DNA of 14,401 nucleotides, taken from JAGLCW01 sp964422555. Its GTDB lineage: Bacteria > Caldisericota > Caldisericia > UBA6126. The position numbers were made by a program, and so were the translations under genes. Below the pieces are notes generated by a model, which saw only the letters and a list, made by a program, of their open reading frames with translations, was not told where the DNA came from and searched no databases. The stretch is taken from assembly GCA_964422555.1 (NCBI GenBank), contig CAYRBR010000039.1, positions 1 to 14,401 of the forward strand, written 5' to 3'. Every line of letters starts with the position of its first letter. The first letter of the stretch is position 1. Of the stretch, positions 1 to 7,165 are shown piece after piece.

Positions 1-11
1 TCTTTTTTCAT
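1..11 (-). CDS. Start of a gene cut off by the window edge
   Basis: On the minus strand, an ATG at 11-9 is followed by two lysine codons and then the window ends. A GGAG ribosome binding site lies about 6 bases upstream and overlaps the stop codon (TAG, 23-21) of the DUF2089 gene, so the two genes are almost certainly co-transcribed and probably translationally coupled. Nothing can be said about the product beyond its Met-Lys-Lys beginning. Lysine-rich starts are common in secreted or membrane proteins, but three residues prove nothing. Confidence 0.5.
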
Positions 12-20
12 GGTTTACTC

Positions 21-464
21 CTATTTTTTTATGTTCTGAATTAATTCATCAAAACATATTTCTTCGTTTTCAAACTCAGTAAGCATTGATACAACGTCTT
101 GTTTTTTTTGTACAAACTGTTTGGAGTTGTTCGTATGATTGGTTTCAGGCTGTTTGTTTGCAGAGGGTTTGGGATTGATCTGCAAAGATGCAAGCAATTT
201 ATCCAATCTATTTCGAGCTGTTGGGTAGGAAATATTCAGGCGTTCCTGAACCTCTTTCAAACTTCCTCGGGATACTAAAAAGCTAAGTAAGAAACTTTCT
301 TCTTCTTTAGATAGGTGTGAAAATGGGTTGCAATGGAAGGAACCCTTTACTTCTGTATGGCATTCCGGACATTCAAGCACTTTAATTTGAAGCGTACAAC
401 CACAAGAGGGGCAAGAAGAAGGAGTTTTTGTTTTTCTAACATTATTTTTAAAAGTAAATTTCAT
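21..464 (-). CDS. DUF2089-family zinc-ribbon/HTH regulator
   Basis: This 147-residue protein has the DUF2089 layout. An N-terminal zinc ribbon has Cys18, Cys21, Cys32 and Cys35 in two CPxC knuckles (plus Cys23 and Cys45). It is followed by a short helical segment and a helix-turn-helix-like region at about residues 65-95, with the family-like phrase LNISYPTARNRLDKL. The tail, about 97-147, is polar and N/Q/K-rich with an acidic end and looks like a low-complexity extension. The start at 464 is supported by a GGAGGTG site 5 bases upstream. Family members are presumed transcriptional regulators and often precede genes they may control; here the next gene starts 9 bases downstream. DNA binding is inferred from the fold; no target is known. 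Its own promoter carries a candidate operator (485-515). Confidence 0.85.
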   Translation of the reverse strand: MKFTFKNNVRKTKTPSSCPSCGCTLQIKVLECPECHTEVKGSFHCNPFSHLSKEEESFLLSFLVSRGSLKEVQERLNISYPTARNRLDKLLASLQINPKPSANKQPETNHTNNSKQFVQKKQDVVSMLTEFENEEICFDELIQNIKK

Positions 465-484
465 TGAGCACCTCCAAAATTAAA

Positions 485-515
485 AATATTAAACTGAACA
501 TTAATAATATTAAAC
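485..515 (-). repeat. Two direct copies of a 10-bp AT-rich box, candidate operator
   Basis: The ten bases AATATTAAAC (plus strand) occur at 485-494 and exactly again at 506-515, a period of 21 bp, or two turns of B-DNA. The upstream copy (relative to the minus-strand gene) covers the -10 box; the other lies just past the expected transcription start. Binding there would block RNA polymerase, so negative autoregulation by the DUF2089 protein is a reasonable guess. AT-richness makes chance similarity possible. Confidence 0.45.
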
Positions 516-534
516 AACAAAGAAAATATGTCAA
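507..534 (-). promoter_or_regulatory. Promoter of the DUF2089 gene
   Basis: Reading the minus strand, a perfect -35 box TTGACA (534-529) is followed after 16 bases by TAATAT (512-507). An alternative -10, TATTAT, lies 3 bases further on (spacing 19). Transcription would start near 500, giving a leader of about 35 bases that ends in a strong ribosome binding site. Confidence 0.6.
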
Positions 535-587
535 TCAAAAACGGAGCAATATTCCATTTTCTTTCCAGGTGTTATTGCCATTTCTTG

Positions 588-615
588 TTTACTTGCTTAG
601 GAAGAAGTTTACAAT
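588..615 (+). promoter_or_regulatory. Possible promoter of the Nudix gene
   Basis: TTTACT (588-593) and TACAAT (610-615) are separated by 16 bases and lie 32 bases before the ATG at 648. Each box has one or two mismatches to consensus. TAGAAT at 623-628 is an alternative -10 without a good -35. Confidence 0.35.
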
Positions 616-647
616 TTTGGCATAGAATGTTCTTTAAAGGAGAGTGT

Positions 648-1202
648 ATGAAAAAAATCGATGAGAAGTTTGGATATAAAGGGAAATGGGTTGGTGTGCT
701 AGAAAAAACATTTGCATGTGAAGACGGTGAAATTTCAAAATGGGAGGTAGTTACTCGAGTAAAGAATCCAATATCCATGACAATGATTGCCACCTTAAAA
801 CCTTCAAATAGAATTGTATTGATACGACAGTATCGTCCCACGATAGAAAACTATGTCATTGCTTTTCCTGCTGGTCTATCGGAAAGCAGTAATATAGCAG
901 AAGAGGCTGTAAGGGAGTTGAAAGAAGAAACAGGCTATACGGGGAAAGTGATATCTGTAAGTCCAAAAGTGTGTAGCAACGCCGGTTTGTTCTCAGATTT
1001 TATGCATGTGGTTGAATTAGAAGTACGGGAAAACGATGCTGAAAATTTACATCCCGAACCCAACCTTGAATCATCGGAAGAAATTGAAGTGATTTTGCTT
1101 TCTAAAGATCGTATCTCTACTTTTCTGAAACATCAAAAGGAGAAGGGAGTTGAAATTAGTGTTGGGATTTGGTATTCGTTTGCTCTTCAATTATTTACTT
1201 AA
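648..1202 (+). CDS. Nudix hydrolase, ADP-ribose pyrophosphatase-like
   Basis: A 184-residue protein with the layout of NudF-type ADP-ribose pyrophosphatases, which cleave ADP-ribose to AMP and ribose 5-phosphate in the cytoplasm. The hallmark RQYR stretch is at residues 60-63, followed by the FPAG turn at 73-76. The Nudix box starts at Gly76, with the metal-binding core R89-E90-x2-E93-E94-x-G96. The box is one residue shorter than the G-x5-E-x7-RE consensus and lacks the first Glu at the canonical place, so it is slightly degenerate, though the core that binds magnesium is intact. The reading frame is open back to 528, but ATG 648 is preceded by AAAGGAGAG at good spacing, while the 40 codons before it look non-coding. 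Exact substrate is uncertain, since Nudix specificity cannot be read reliably from sequence. Confidence 0.82.
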   Translation: MKKIDEKFGYKGKWVGVLEKTFACEDGEISKWEVVTRVKNPISMTMIATLKPSNRIVLIRQYRPTIENYVIAFPAGLSESSNIAEEAVRELKEETGYTGKVISVSPKVCSNAGLFSDFMHVVELEVRENDAENLHPEPNLESSEEIEVILLSKDRISTFLKHQKEKGVEISVGIWYSFALQLFT

Positions 1203-1237
1203 TAATTTGTCTCCTTACTTTTTGTTTTTCTTGTTTG

Positions 1238-1246
1238 TGTTACAAT
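1238..1246 (+). promoter_or_regulatory. Extended -10 promoter of the histidine kinase gene
   Basis: TGTTACAAT is an extended -10 element (TGn plus TACAAT) 42 bases before the kinase ATG. No good -35 is present, as expected for extended -10 promoters. The predicted start near 1253 gives a leader of about 35 bases. The kinase therefore likely has its own promoter rather than depending on the Nudix gene. Confidence 0.5.
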
Positions 1247-1288
1247 AAATATGTAAATAGGGTTTTAGTTGCATAGGAGTGCATTTGT

Positions 1289-3325
1289 ATGAAAGTTGAC
1301 GAGAATCTTGACGCAAAATGTCAGGATTTGTTTATGTCTTCGATCAATGGGATATGTTTTCACAAGCTTCTTTTTAACGAAGAGGGTGAGCCTATCGATT
1401 ATGAAATTTTGGATGTGAATCCTTCGTATGAGAAGATACTCTCTCTAAAAAAACAAGATATTGTAGGTAAACCTGCTACAGAAGTGTACCAAACTAAAAA
1501 ACCTCCCTTTTTTGATATTTATCTGAAAACTGCTCTAAATCAAAAAAAACAATCATTTGATTCGTATTATCCGCCCTTGGACAAATATTTCCAAATTAAT
1601 GTATATTCCAGTAAATCAAACTACTTTACCACAGTGTTTAATGATATTACTGATACCCGAAGAATGTGGAACACGATACAGGAAAGAGAACGTTTTCTTT
1701 CAACACTTATTGAAAACCTTCCTGGTTTTGTGTATCGGTGTAAATTCGATGAAAATTGGACTATGATGTATGTTAGCAAGGGTTTTGAGGAGGTAACCGG
1801 TTACAAACCAGAGGAAGTGATTCACAATAAGAGTATTAGCTTTAATGATCTTATTCGATCTGATTTTCGGCGATCAATATGGGATAAATGGTCCGATACG
1901 ATTGGCGATAAGAGACACTTTGTCGACGAGTATCCTATTGTAACCAAAAATTCGACAGAGAAATGGGTTTGGGAAAAAGGAAGAGCGATATATAAAGCGA
2001 ACGGAGAAATAGAGTTTTTAGAAGGGTTTATAACAGACATCACTTCCCGAAAAAAAATAGAGATATCAAGAGCTGTTTCCTTACTGAAGGAGAAACAAAG
2101 AACAACCGAATTAGAATCTTTGTTAAAGGCAGCACGAGTTATTTTGAAAGAAAAAGATTTTTATCTTGCAGCCAAGAATGTATTTACATTGGTAGCAGAT
2201 ATTACAAAAGTAAATGCAGGATTTTTTGTTTTGTTTGAAAATAGTCAAACAAAAGATGAATGGACAATATTAAAATCAAAAGGACTGAATTTCGAATCAA
2301 ACACTTATAAAACAATTCACGTTAAATGGTCGCAACAGCTTATTGAAACGGTAAAGAACACTCAAATCTGTTCCAATCTGTTTCTTGATTTTTGGGATCA
2401 ATATCTTTCTGACACAAAAGATTCTCTAAGTATGGGATTGTACTCTCCTTTAATTGTTGACGATTCGATTGTTGGAATTTTAGCATTGCTTCATAAGCCA
2501 ACTGATTTCACATTACAAGATGTGAAAATTGTGAATGCTTTCGGTGATTTATCTTCACTGGCTTATAAAAACTGGAAACAACGTTTAGAGATAAAAGAGA
2601 ATGAGAGAATGAAAGATCAGTTTGTAAGTCTTGTATCTCATGAACTTAGAACCCCTTTAATGGCTATTCAAAGTTGTTTGCGATTATTACAGAGAAGCGA
2701 TGCCTCTGAGACAGTTAAAATACAGGAAAATGAACTGCTTAATATTTGTTCGGATAACTGTCAACGGTTGGCTTATTTTATAAATGAAGTTTTAGACTTT
2801 CAGAAAATTAAAGGAATGTCGTATCACCTCGAAAAATCAGCTGTTCATGTGAATGGGATAGTTGAACAAGTAATTCGTATGCTAGAACCTTTGGCAACTG
2901 AAAAAGGAATTGTAATTAACAACAATATTCCATCAGAGTTTCCAATCATTCATGTAAACGAGGAACAGGTATCACAACTTTTTGTGAATATCATTCACAA
3001 TGCGATTAAGTATTCAGATTCGGGGAGAATAGTGGTAAATGGTTCTTACAGTATTACGGCAAACCGAATTGACATCTCTATTTCCGATACTGGGCAGGGA
3101 ATTAAAGAAGAGAACATTCCCCGTGTTTTTTCTACTTTTACGACGTTTTCATCCTCGAACAATCGAACAAACAGTTCCGGGTTAGGACTAGCAATTTGTA
3201 AGAAAATTGTTGAGAAACACAATGGGAAAATTTGGGTAAAATCTACATGGGGAAAGGGTTCTACCTTTTATATTCAACTTCCACTTTCCCACAATGATGA
3301 GTTAGAGGAGTTGGCACAGTTCTAG
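1289..3325 (+). CDS. Cytoplasmic PAS-PAS-GAF sensor histidine kinase
   Basis: A 678-residue kinase with four kinds of module in order: a PAS domain at about 8-125, a second PAS with its C-terminal PAC motif at about 132-255, a GAF-like domain at about 275-430, then HisKA and HATPase_c. The phospho-accepting His451 sits in SHELRTP. ATP-binding motifs follow: N box with Asn571, G1 box DTGQGI with Asp600, an F box rich in Thr/Phe, and G2 box GLGL at 631-634. All catalytic motifs look intact. No transmembrane segment or signal peptide is visible, so it should sense an intracellular signal, such as redox state or a small ligand held by PAS or GAF. No response regulator gene is in the window, so its partner is elsewhere. 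ATG 1289 follows an AGGAG site. The signal is unknown. Confidence 0.9.
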   Translation: MKVDENLDAKCQDLFMSSINGICFHKLLFNEEGEPIDYEILDVNPSYEKILSLKKQDIVGKPATEVYQTKKPPFFDIYLKTALNQKKQSFDSYYPPLDKYFQINVYSSKSNYFTTVFNDITDTRRMWNTIQERERFLSTLIENLPGFVYRCKFDENWTMMYVSKGFEEVTGYKPEEVIHNKSISFNDLIRSDFRRSIWDKWSDTIGDKRHFVDEYPIVTKNSTEKWVWEKGRAIYKANGEIEFLEGFITDITSRKKIEISRAVSLLKEKQRTTELESLLKAARVILKEKDFYLAAKNVFTLVADITKVNAGFFVLFENSQTKDEWTILKSKGLNFESNTYKTIHVKWSQQLIETVKNTQICSNLFLDFWDQYLSDTKDSLSMGLYSPLIVDDSIVGILALLHKPTDFTLQDVKIVNAFGDLSSLAYKNWKQRLEIKENERMKDQFVSLVSHELRTPLMAIQSCLRLLQRSDASETVKIQENELLNICSDNCQRLAYFINEVLDFQKIKGMSYHLEKSAVHVNGIVEQVIRMLEPLATEKGIVINNNIPSEFPIIHVNEEQVSQLFVNIIHNAIKYSDSGRIVVNGSYSITANRIDISISDTGQGIKEENIPRVFSTFTTFSSSNNRTNSSGLGLAICKKIVEKHNGKIWVKSTWGKGSTFYIQLPLSHNDELEELAQF

Positions 3326-3374
3326 CATAGGCTAATATATAGTTAACGCTGAACAAACGATTAACCCCCTTGGC

Positions 3375-3387
3375 TTCCATTATGGAA
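3375..3387. repeat. 13-bp palindrome upstream of the rarD-like gene
   Basis: TTCCAT-T-ATGGAA is a perfect 6-1-6 palindrome, 25 bases upstream of the TACAAT box at 3413. Its position fits a regulator site, but it is short and no T-run follows, so it is not a terminator. Chance occurrence is possible. Confidence 0.3.
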
Positions 3388-3412
3388 ATCTAGTATTTTC
3401 TTGGTTTTCTCG

Positions 3413-3418
3413 TACAAT
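3413..3418 (+). promoter_or_regulatory. Possible -10 box very close to the rarD-like start codon
   Basis: TACAAT ends 8 bases before the ATG at 3427. If used, transcription would begin at or near the start codon, giving a leaderless mRNA. This agrees with the lack of any purine-rich ribosome binding site before that ATG. No convincing -35 box was found, so confidence is low. Confidence 0.3.
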
Positions 3419-3426
3419 TCTATTTT

Positions 3427-4326
3427 ATGAATACAAAGCTTTCAATGTCTGGATTATGCTGTGCTATCAGTTCCTATGTAATTTGGGGCATTACTCCCCT
3501 TTTCTGGAAATTACTCGATACAATTCCAAGTTTAGAATTGTTAGGTTACCGAATATTCTGGTCACTCCCTTTTCTCTTGTTGGTTTTAGTTTTTCTTGGA
3601 AGATTTAAATTTTTTCTGAAAGAGCTTAGACGTTTTTCTTTGCATGACTGGGGCTTTTTTTCTGTTGCCACATTGCTACTTTTAGTGAACTGGTTTACAT
3701 TTATCTGGGCTGTCAATAATGGATTTATTATATATACAAGTTTGGGTTACTATATGAACCCTGTGGTGAGTATTCTTTTAGGTGTTGTGTTGCTAAAAGA
3801 GAAAATGGCAAAAGGACAGTGGATTGCCTTTTCGTTTGTGTGTCTTGGATTGCTGGTTTTAATGTCCCAGATTAGTACTTTTCCTTGGATTTCGTTTACA
3901 CTTGCTTTTAGCTTTGGATTATATGGTTTTATGAAGAAGAAAACGACGCAGTATCCTTTTATTACTTTAACGATGGAAATGGTTTTAGCCTCCATTGTGA
4001 GTGTGGTTTATTTTTATTTTATTTTTACAGGAGGAACAAACTCCTTTCCATCGGATTCTTTATTAACCAATTTTCTGTTGGTATCAACGGGTGCAGTAAC
4101 TGCCTTTCCGCTTTTATTATTTAATATAGGTACACAAAAATTACCATTGTACCTAATGGGTTTTCTTCAGTATATCGCACCCACACTTTCATTGTGTATA
4201 GGTATTTTTGTATATCATGAAACGTTTTCTAGTGCTCATCTTTTATCATTTTGTATTGTTTGGATTGGACTAATAGTTTTATCCGTAAGTACAACAAATG
4301 CTACAAAAAAGAAACATATACAATGA
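3427..4326 (+). CDS. rarD: RarD-type EamA/DMT family permease
   Basis: A 299-residue polytopic membrane protein of the drug/metabolite transporter superfamily, closest in appearance to RarD. It has about ten hydrophobic segments, an N-terminal phrase SYVIWGITPLFWK, followed by the conserved GYRIFWSLPFLLL stretch, and a second repeat with the QYIAPTLSLCIGIFVYHE motif typical of RarD. The usual family length is about 290-300 residues, so the gene is complete. RarD proteins were named for a chloramphenicol-sensitivity phenotype, but their natural substrate is not settled. The start is weakly marked: no Shine-Dalgarno before 3427, and a second in-frame ATG at 3445 has none either. The T8 run after the stop (4335-4342) is not preceded by a convincing hairpin. 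Confidence 0.88.
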   Translation: MNTKLSMSGLCCAISSYVIWGITPLFWKLLDTIPSLELLGYRIFWSLPFLLLVLVFLGRFKFFLKELRRFSLHDWGFFSVATLLLLVNWFTFIWAVNNGFIIYTSLGYYMNPVVSILLGVVLLKEKMAKGQWIAFSFVCLGLLVLMSQISTFPWISFTLAFSFGLYGFMKKKTTQYPFITLTMEMVLASIVSVVYFYFIFTGGTNSFPSDSLLTNFLLVSTGAVTAFPLLLFNIGTQKLPLYLMGFLQYIAPTLSLCIGIFVYHETFSSAHLLSFCIVWIGLIVLSVSTTNATKKKHIQ

Positions 4327-4332
4327 AATTAT

Positions 4333-4361
4333 TTGTTTTTTTTGAGGCAAAGGCGTATAAT
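4333..4361 (+). promoter_or_regulatory. Promoter of the pilin-fusion gene
   Basis: TTGTTT (4333-4338), a 17-base spacer and a perfect TATAAT (4356-4361) form a sigma-70-type promoter immediately upstream of the pilin gene. The predicted transcription start near 4368 leaves a leader of only about 11 bases, which consists almost entirely of the AAAGGA ribosome binding site. The gene is thus likely transcribed on its own. Confidence 0.6.
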
Positions 4362-4378
4362 GAAAAAAAAAGGATGTG

Positions 4379-5455
4379 ATGGTACAGATCATGAAGAATT
4401 TTACAAAAAAATCAGATGGTCAGGTTTTGATAGAGTATGGACTATTCATTGGTGTGTTTGTCCTAATTCTGGTTGGAACAGTCCCCGCTTTGCGCAATTC
4501 TGTTACAGCTGTGTTTGCTCAAACACAAGAGGATTTTTATAAACCTGTGGGTGAAGTAGATCCTGCTGAAGATCCTGAACCAGGTGAAGGTGAAGATCCA
4601 ACCGGAGGCTCTTGGTTTCCTCCACAGTTAACCCTAGATGATGAAGCTGCAGTATATGCGAACGGAGATATTATTTTAAGAGGTTCCTCCACAATTTATG
4701 GGTATGTAGTTACAAATGGCGGACTAATTACCACTGGAAAGGCGGGGGTTGAGGGTCCAGTTAGTACATACACTGGGTATGCCTATAATTTTCCTTTACC
4801 TGTGTTCCCCGATATTCAAGGATCGGATTTTACCGATAAGGGAGACTACCTTGCACCTTGGTGGCCTCCGGTAACAGAACCTATTTCCGAAGATGCTTAT
4901 TATCATAACTTTACGATACAGAATGAAGTTACTATAGACACTGGTGAAGAGGGAGATGTGCGTACTATCGTTGTCGATAATTTTAATACTGGTGGAACTG
5001 GAGATATTCATATTACTGGAAATGGGAAATTGATTGTCGTCATAAACGAAACATTTGATTTCAACGGAGACTCATCCTTCAATCTTGGTGGTTTACCCGA
5101 GGATGCAATGGTATATTACCGAGGTACTGAGGCTTTTAATTTTGGTGGTGATCAAGATTTTGCCGGATATATCTATTTGGAACAATCTGATTTATATTTA
5201 CGTGGAAGTACTAGTAATGCAGGAAACATAATTGTTGGGGGAGATGATGTGAAAGTGGTGGGAGATAGTACTGTTATTGGTCTGGCAGGCTCATTGCTCT
5301 ATGCTCCAAAAGCAAAACTAGTAATGACTGGTTCTTCTTCTATTACGGGAAAGATTGTAGCAAATTCAGTGGAGTTAAGTGGAGATGCTTCCATTACTTT
5401 TGAACCTGTCAGAATTAGTGAAAATTTTTATTGGGATCCATTTGTTTCCAGTTAA
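4379..5455 (+). CDS. Flp-type pilin N-terminus fused to a beta-helix-like domain
   Basis: A 358-residue secreted protein. Residues 1-14 form a short basic leader ending in Gly14. Next comes QVLIEYGLFIGVFVLILVG, with Glu at +5 and Tyr at +6 after the predicted cleavage site, the signature of Flp (type IVb) prepilins cut by a TadV/prepilin-type peptidase. The hydrophobic helix continues to about residue 38, with an amphipathic stretch to about 55. A short acidic, Pro-rich linker (about 59-77) leads to roughly 275 residues of Gly/Ser/Thr/Asn/Asp-rich beta-strand sequence. Repeats of the type G-S/D-S-T-I-x-G recur (GSSTIYG, GDSTVIG, GSSSITG, GDASI). The last part, with LYAPKAKLVMTG and GKIVANSVELSGDASI, resembles DUF7305-like domains found in PilX-type pilus proteins. 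ATG 4379 follows AAAGGA; GTG 4376 and ATG 4391 are alternatives. The role as a pilus subunit or adhesin is inferred; no tad genes are nearby. Confidence 0.75.
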   Translation: MVQIMKNFTKKSDGQVLIEYGLFIGVFVLILVGTVPALRNSVTAVFAQTQEDFYKPVGEVDPAEDPEPGEGEDPTGGSWFPPQLTLDDEAAVYANGDIILRGSSTIYGYVVTNGGLITTGKAGVEGPVSTYTGYAYNFPLPVFPDIQGSDFTDKGDYLAPWWPPVTEPISEDAYYHNFTIQNEVTIDTGEEGDVRTIVVDNFNTGGTGDIHITGNGKLIVVINETFDFNGDSSFNLGGLPEDAMVYYRGTEAFNFGGDQDFAGYIYLEQSDLYLRGSTSNAGNIIVGGDDVKVVGDSTVIGLAGSLLYAPKAKLVMTGSSSITGKIVANSVELSGDASITFEPVRISENFYWDPFVSS

Positions 5456-5456
5456 C

Positions 5457-5492
5457 AAAAAAGGATGATCATTGTATCGACCACCCTTTTTT
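5457..5492. terminator. Bidirectional terminator between convergent genes
   Basis: A 14-base stem (5457-5470 with 5479-5492) with an 8-base loop and A6/T6 flanks lies just after the pilin-fusion stop. On the plus-strand RNA the stem has two A-C mismatches; on the minus-strand RNA the same positions become G-U pairs and the stem closes fully. It should therefore end the minus-strand DUF1015 transcript better than the pilin transcript. Confidence 0.75.
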
Positions 5493-5509
5493 GTGTATAG
5501 ATTTAGTTT

Positions 5510-6733
5510 TTATCTTATCTTTCTGGCTTCCAGATAGTATCTTTTCTCGTTAGCTTCTCCCATAGAGAATGTTTTTCGTGGGAGACATCCGTCGGCATTT
5601 ATTACAGAGAATAGGCTGTTCTTTTCAATTCCTTTTAACAAAAACCCAATGCTAGAAGGTGTTTTTGTTAATTTCTCCAAACTCTTTTCCCCATGGATAT
5701 AATCCATTGTCATTTCTGGGTGGGCTTCTCTGTATTCATCTAATAATTGCTGTAGAACACCGAGAGTTAGTTCTGTATCAATATTTTTAAGTTGAATTGT
5801 AGAATGTTTTCCGTTGAGAATAACTTCAATGCTTTGCCCGTCTCCTTGTAGAAATGAAAGTAAATCATTTACATCAATATTTTTAATCCAGCGATGGATG
5901 GGTTCAAATACAAGGTCGGGATCGTGTAAGTTATTTAGCTCCACCAGTGCAAATCGTGCTGGGTGAGTTTCCTGTTCTTCTTTGGATAAGGTAGATTTTA
6001 TGTTTTCCCAACATTGTTTGGCAGTGGCAAGAGAGTGGTTTCCATCACCTACTGCATATAGAAGACCATCTTTTTTTCGAAGAGATGCAATCTGCTTGTT
6101 GATTGAAGAAATCATTTTTTCATCTTCAATAGCATATCCTTCAATGCTACCTCCGTCCATCATTAAGGAGAAGTTATACAATGAGTGAAGATTTTGTTTT
6201 TCTTTATCAAGGGATTCAATGATGGTTTGTTCCGGATCGTCAATTAGTACTAAAACATGAGGTAGTTCTAAGGGTGCATTTTCTCGGATTTCAACACGGG
6301 GGGGTATTCGTTCTAGAACCGTTTTCTCGGTTGCTCTCATCATGGCTTTTGATCCTTCATGAAAGTCATATTCATCTAAATCAATAGACACGATTAATCC
6401 TTTTCTTGATGCTCCTGAAGGAAAAGTTCGGTTAATGTAAATAAATCCATCTACTGCATTAAGGAGATCTTTATTGTCGATATACTTCTGCATTTCTTGG
6501 TTAATGTTTTGAATGCGATCTTGTTTATTTCCTTTTTCAAGAAAGACCTCAGGAAAAATGATGTGATAGGTGGAAGGAGTGTTTCCTACTAAGGATTCCA
6601 CTTCCGTCCAATATTCGGGCTCACTTGTGAATTGATCACAAGCAATAACCGACCACAACTCCATTGGAATAGTATTATTTGGAAGCAAAATTGTCGGAAC
6701 GGAAATACCAGTATCTTTAAAATATTTACTCAT
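5510..6733 (-). CDS. DUF1015 family protein
   Basis: A 407-residue soluble protein that matches DUF1015. Its N-terminus pairs a ligand-like phrase (VSVPTILLP-type) with WSVIACDQFTSEPEYW. The family hallmark GDGNHSLATAK lies at residues 229-239 (Gly229, Asp230, Asn232, His233). The length is typical of the family, so the gene looks complete. The biochemical role of DUF1015 proteins is not established to my knowledge; the conserved GDGNH loop suggests an enzymatic or nucleotide-related site, but that is speculation. ATG 6733 is preceded by a GAGGT site 8 bases upstream. The gene stands alone, convergent with the pilin-fusion gene and divergent from the small coiled-coil gene; no clear promoter was recognised in the 177-bp gap upstream. 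Confidence 0.85.
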   Translation of the reverse strand: MSKYFKDTGISVPTILLPNNTIPMELWSVIACDQFTSEPEYWTEVESLVGNTPSTYHIIFPEVFLEKGNKQDRIQNINQEMQKYIDNKDLLNAVDGFIYINRTFPSGASRKGLIVSIDLDEYDFHEGSKAMMRATEKTVLERIPPRVEIRENAPLELPHVLVLIDDPEQTIIESLDKEKQNLHSLYNFSLMMDGGSIEGYAIEDEKMISSINKQIASLRKKDGLLYAVGDGNHSLATAKQCWENIKSTLSKEEQETHPARFALVELNNLHDPDLVFEPIHRWIKNIDVNDLLSFLQGDGQSIEVILNGKHSTIQLKNIDTELTLGVLQQLLDEYREAHPEMTMDYIHGEKSLEKLTKTPSSIGFLLKGIEKNSLFSVINADGCLPRKTFSMGEANEKRYYLEARKIR

Positions 6734-6910
6734 TTGTATACCTCACTACTAAGTTTCAAGAAATAATGTTATTCACAAAGTAACGGTATGCAACATGTAA
6801 AAATTATTTTCTACCTATGAAATATTTAAATTAGTTCTTTACAAATGAAGGTTACAAACGAAAATATATACAAGTTCAGTTGAAAGCTATTGTTTTACAA
6901 GGGGGAATGT

Positions 6911-7165
6911 ATGAATGATGCTGAGACTTCCGAGTTCTTATCGTTGTTACGTGGGATAAAAGAGTCGCTCGATGACTTGAACGAGAAGATTGACGATATT
7001 TCTTCATGGAAAGAGGATAACGAGTTACTACTAGATCATATGGATATGATTAGTAAAAAAATGAATGAAACTTCTGAAACAATTCAGGAACAATATGATG
7101 AGTTAAATCAGATAAAAGATTTAATGGCTCATTTTGTCAGTGGACTACAAGCAATTTATAAGTAA
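6911..7165 (+). CDS. Small acidic coiled-coil protein, unknown function
   Basis: An 84-residue protein that I do not recognise. It is rich in Glu, Asp, Lys and Leu and has hydrophobic residues at heptad-like spacing through most of its length (for example LLRGIKESLDDLNEKIDDI and later MDMISKKMNETSETIQEQ), so a long helical coiled coil, probably self-associating, is likely. There is no signal peptide or membrane segment. ATG 6911 has an AAGGGGG site 5 bases upstream; an in-frame TTG at 6890 would overlap that site and is unlikely to be the start. It ends 7 bases before the end of the convergent ABC transporter gene. The regular reading frame, a good ribosome binding site and coherent composition argue that it is real. 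Confidence 0.7.
   Translation: MNDAETSEFLSLLRGIKESLDDLNEKIDDISSWKEDNELLLDHMDMISKKMNETSETIQEQYDELNQIKDLMAHFVSGLQAIYK

Noticed and set aside
572..841. Minus-strand open frame opposite the Nudix gene
   Set aside because: Shadow of the Nudix coding frame, with no ribosome binding site or recognisable motif.
4280..4343. A terminator after the rarD-like gene
   Set aside because: There is a T8 run, but the only complementary arms are short, AT-only and separated by a long loop.
4333..4542. Overlapping 69-codon frame with many Cys and Trp at the start of the pilin gene
   Set aside because: It overlaps the pilin-fusion gene in another frame, has no ribosome binding site of its own, and the pilin frame carries a clear family signature.
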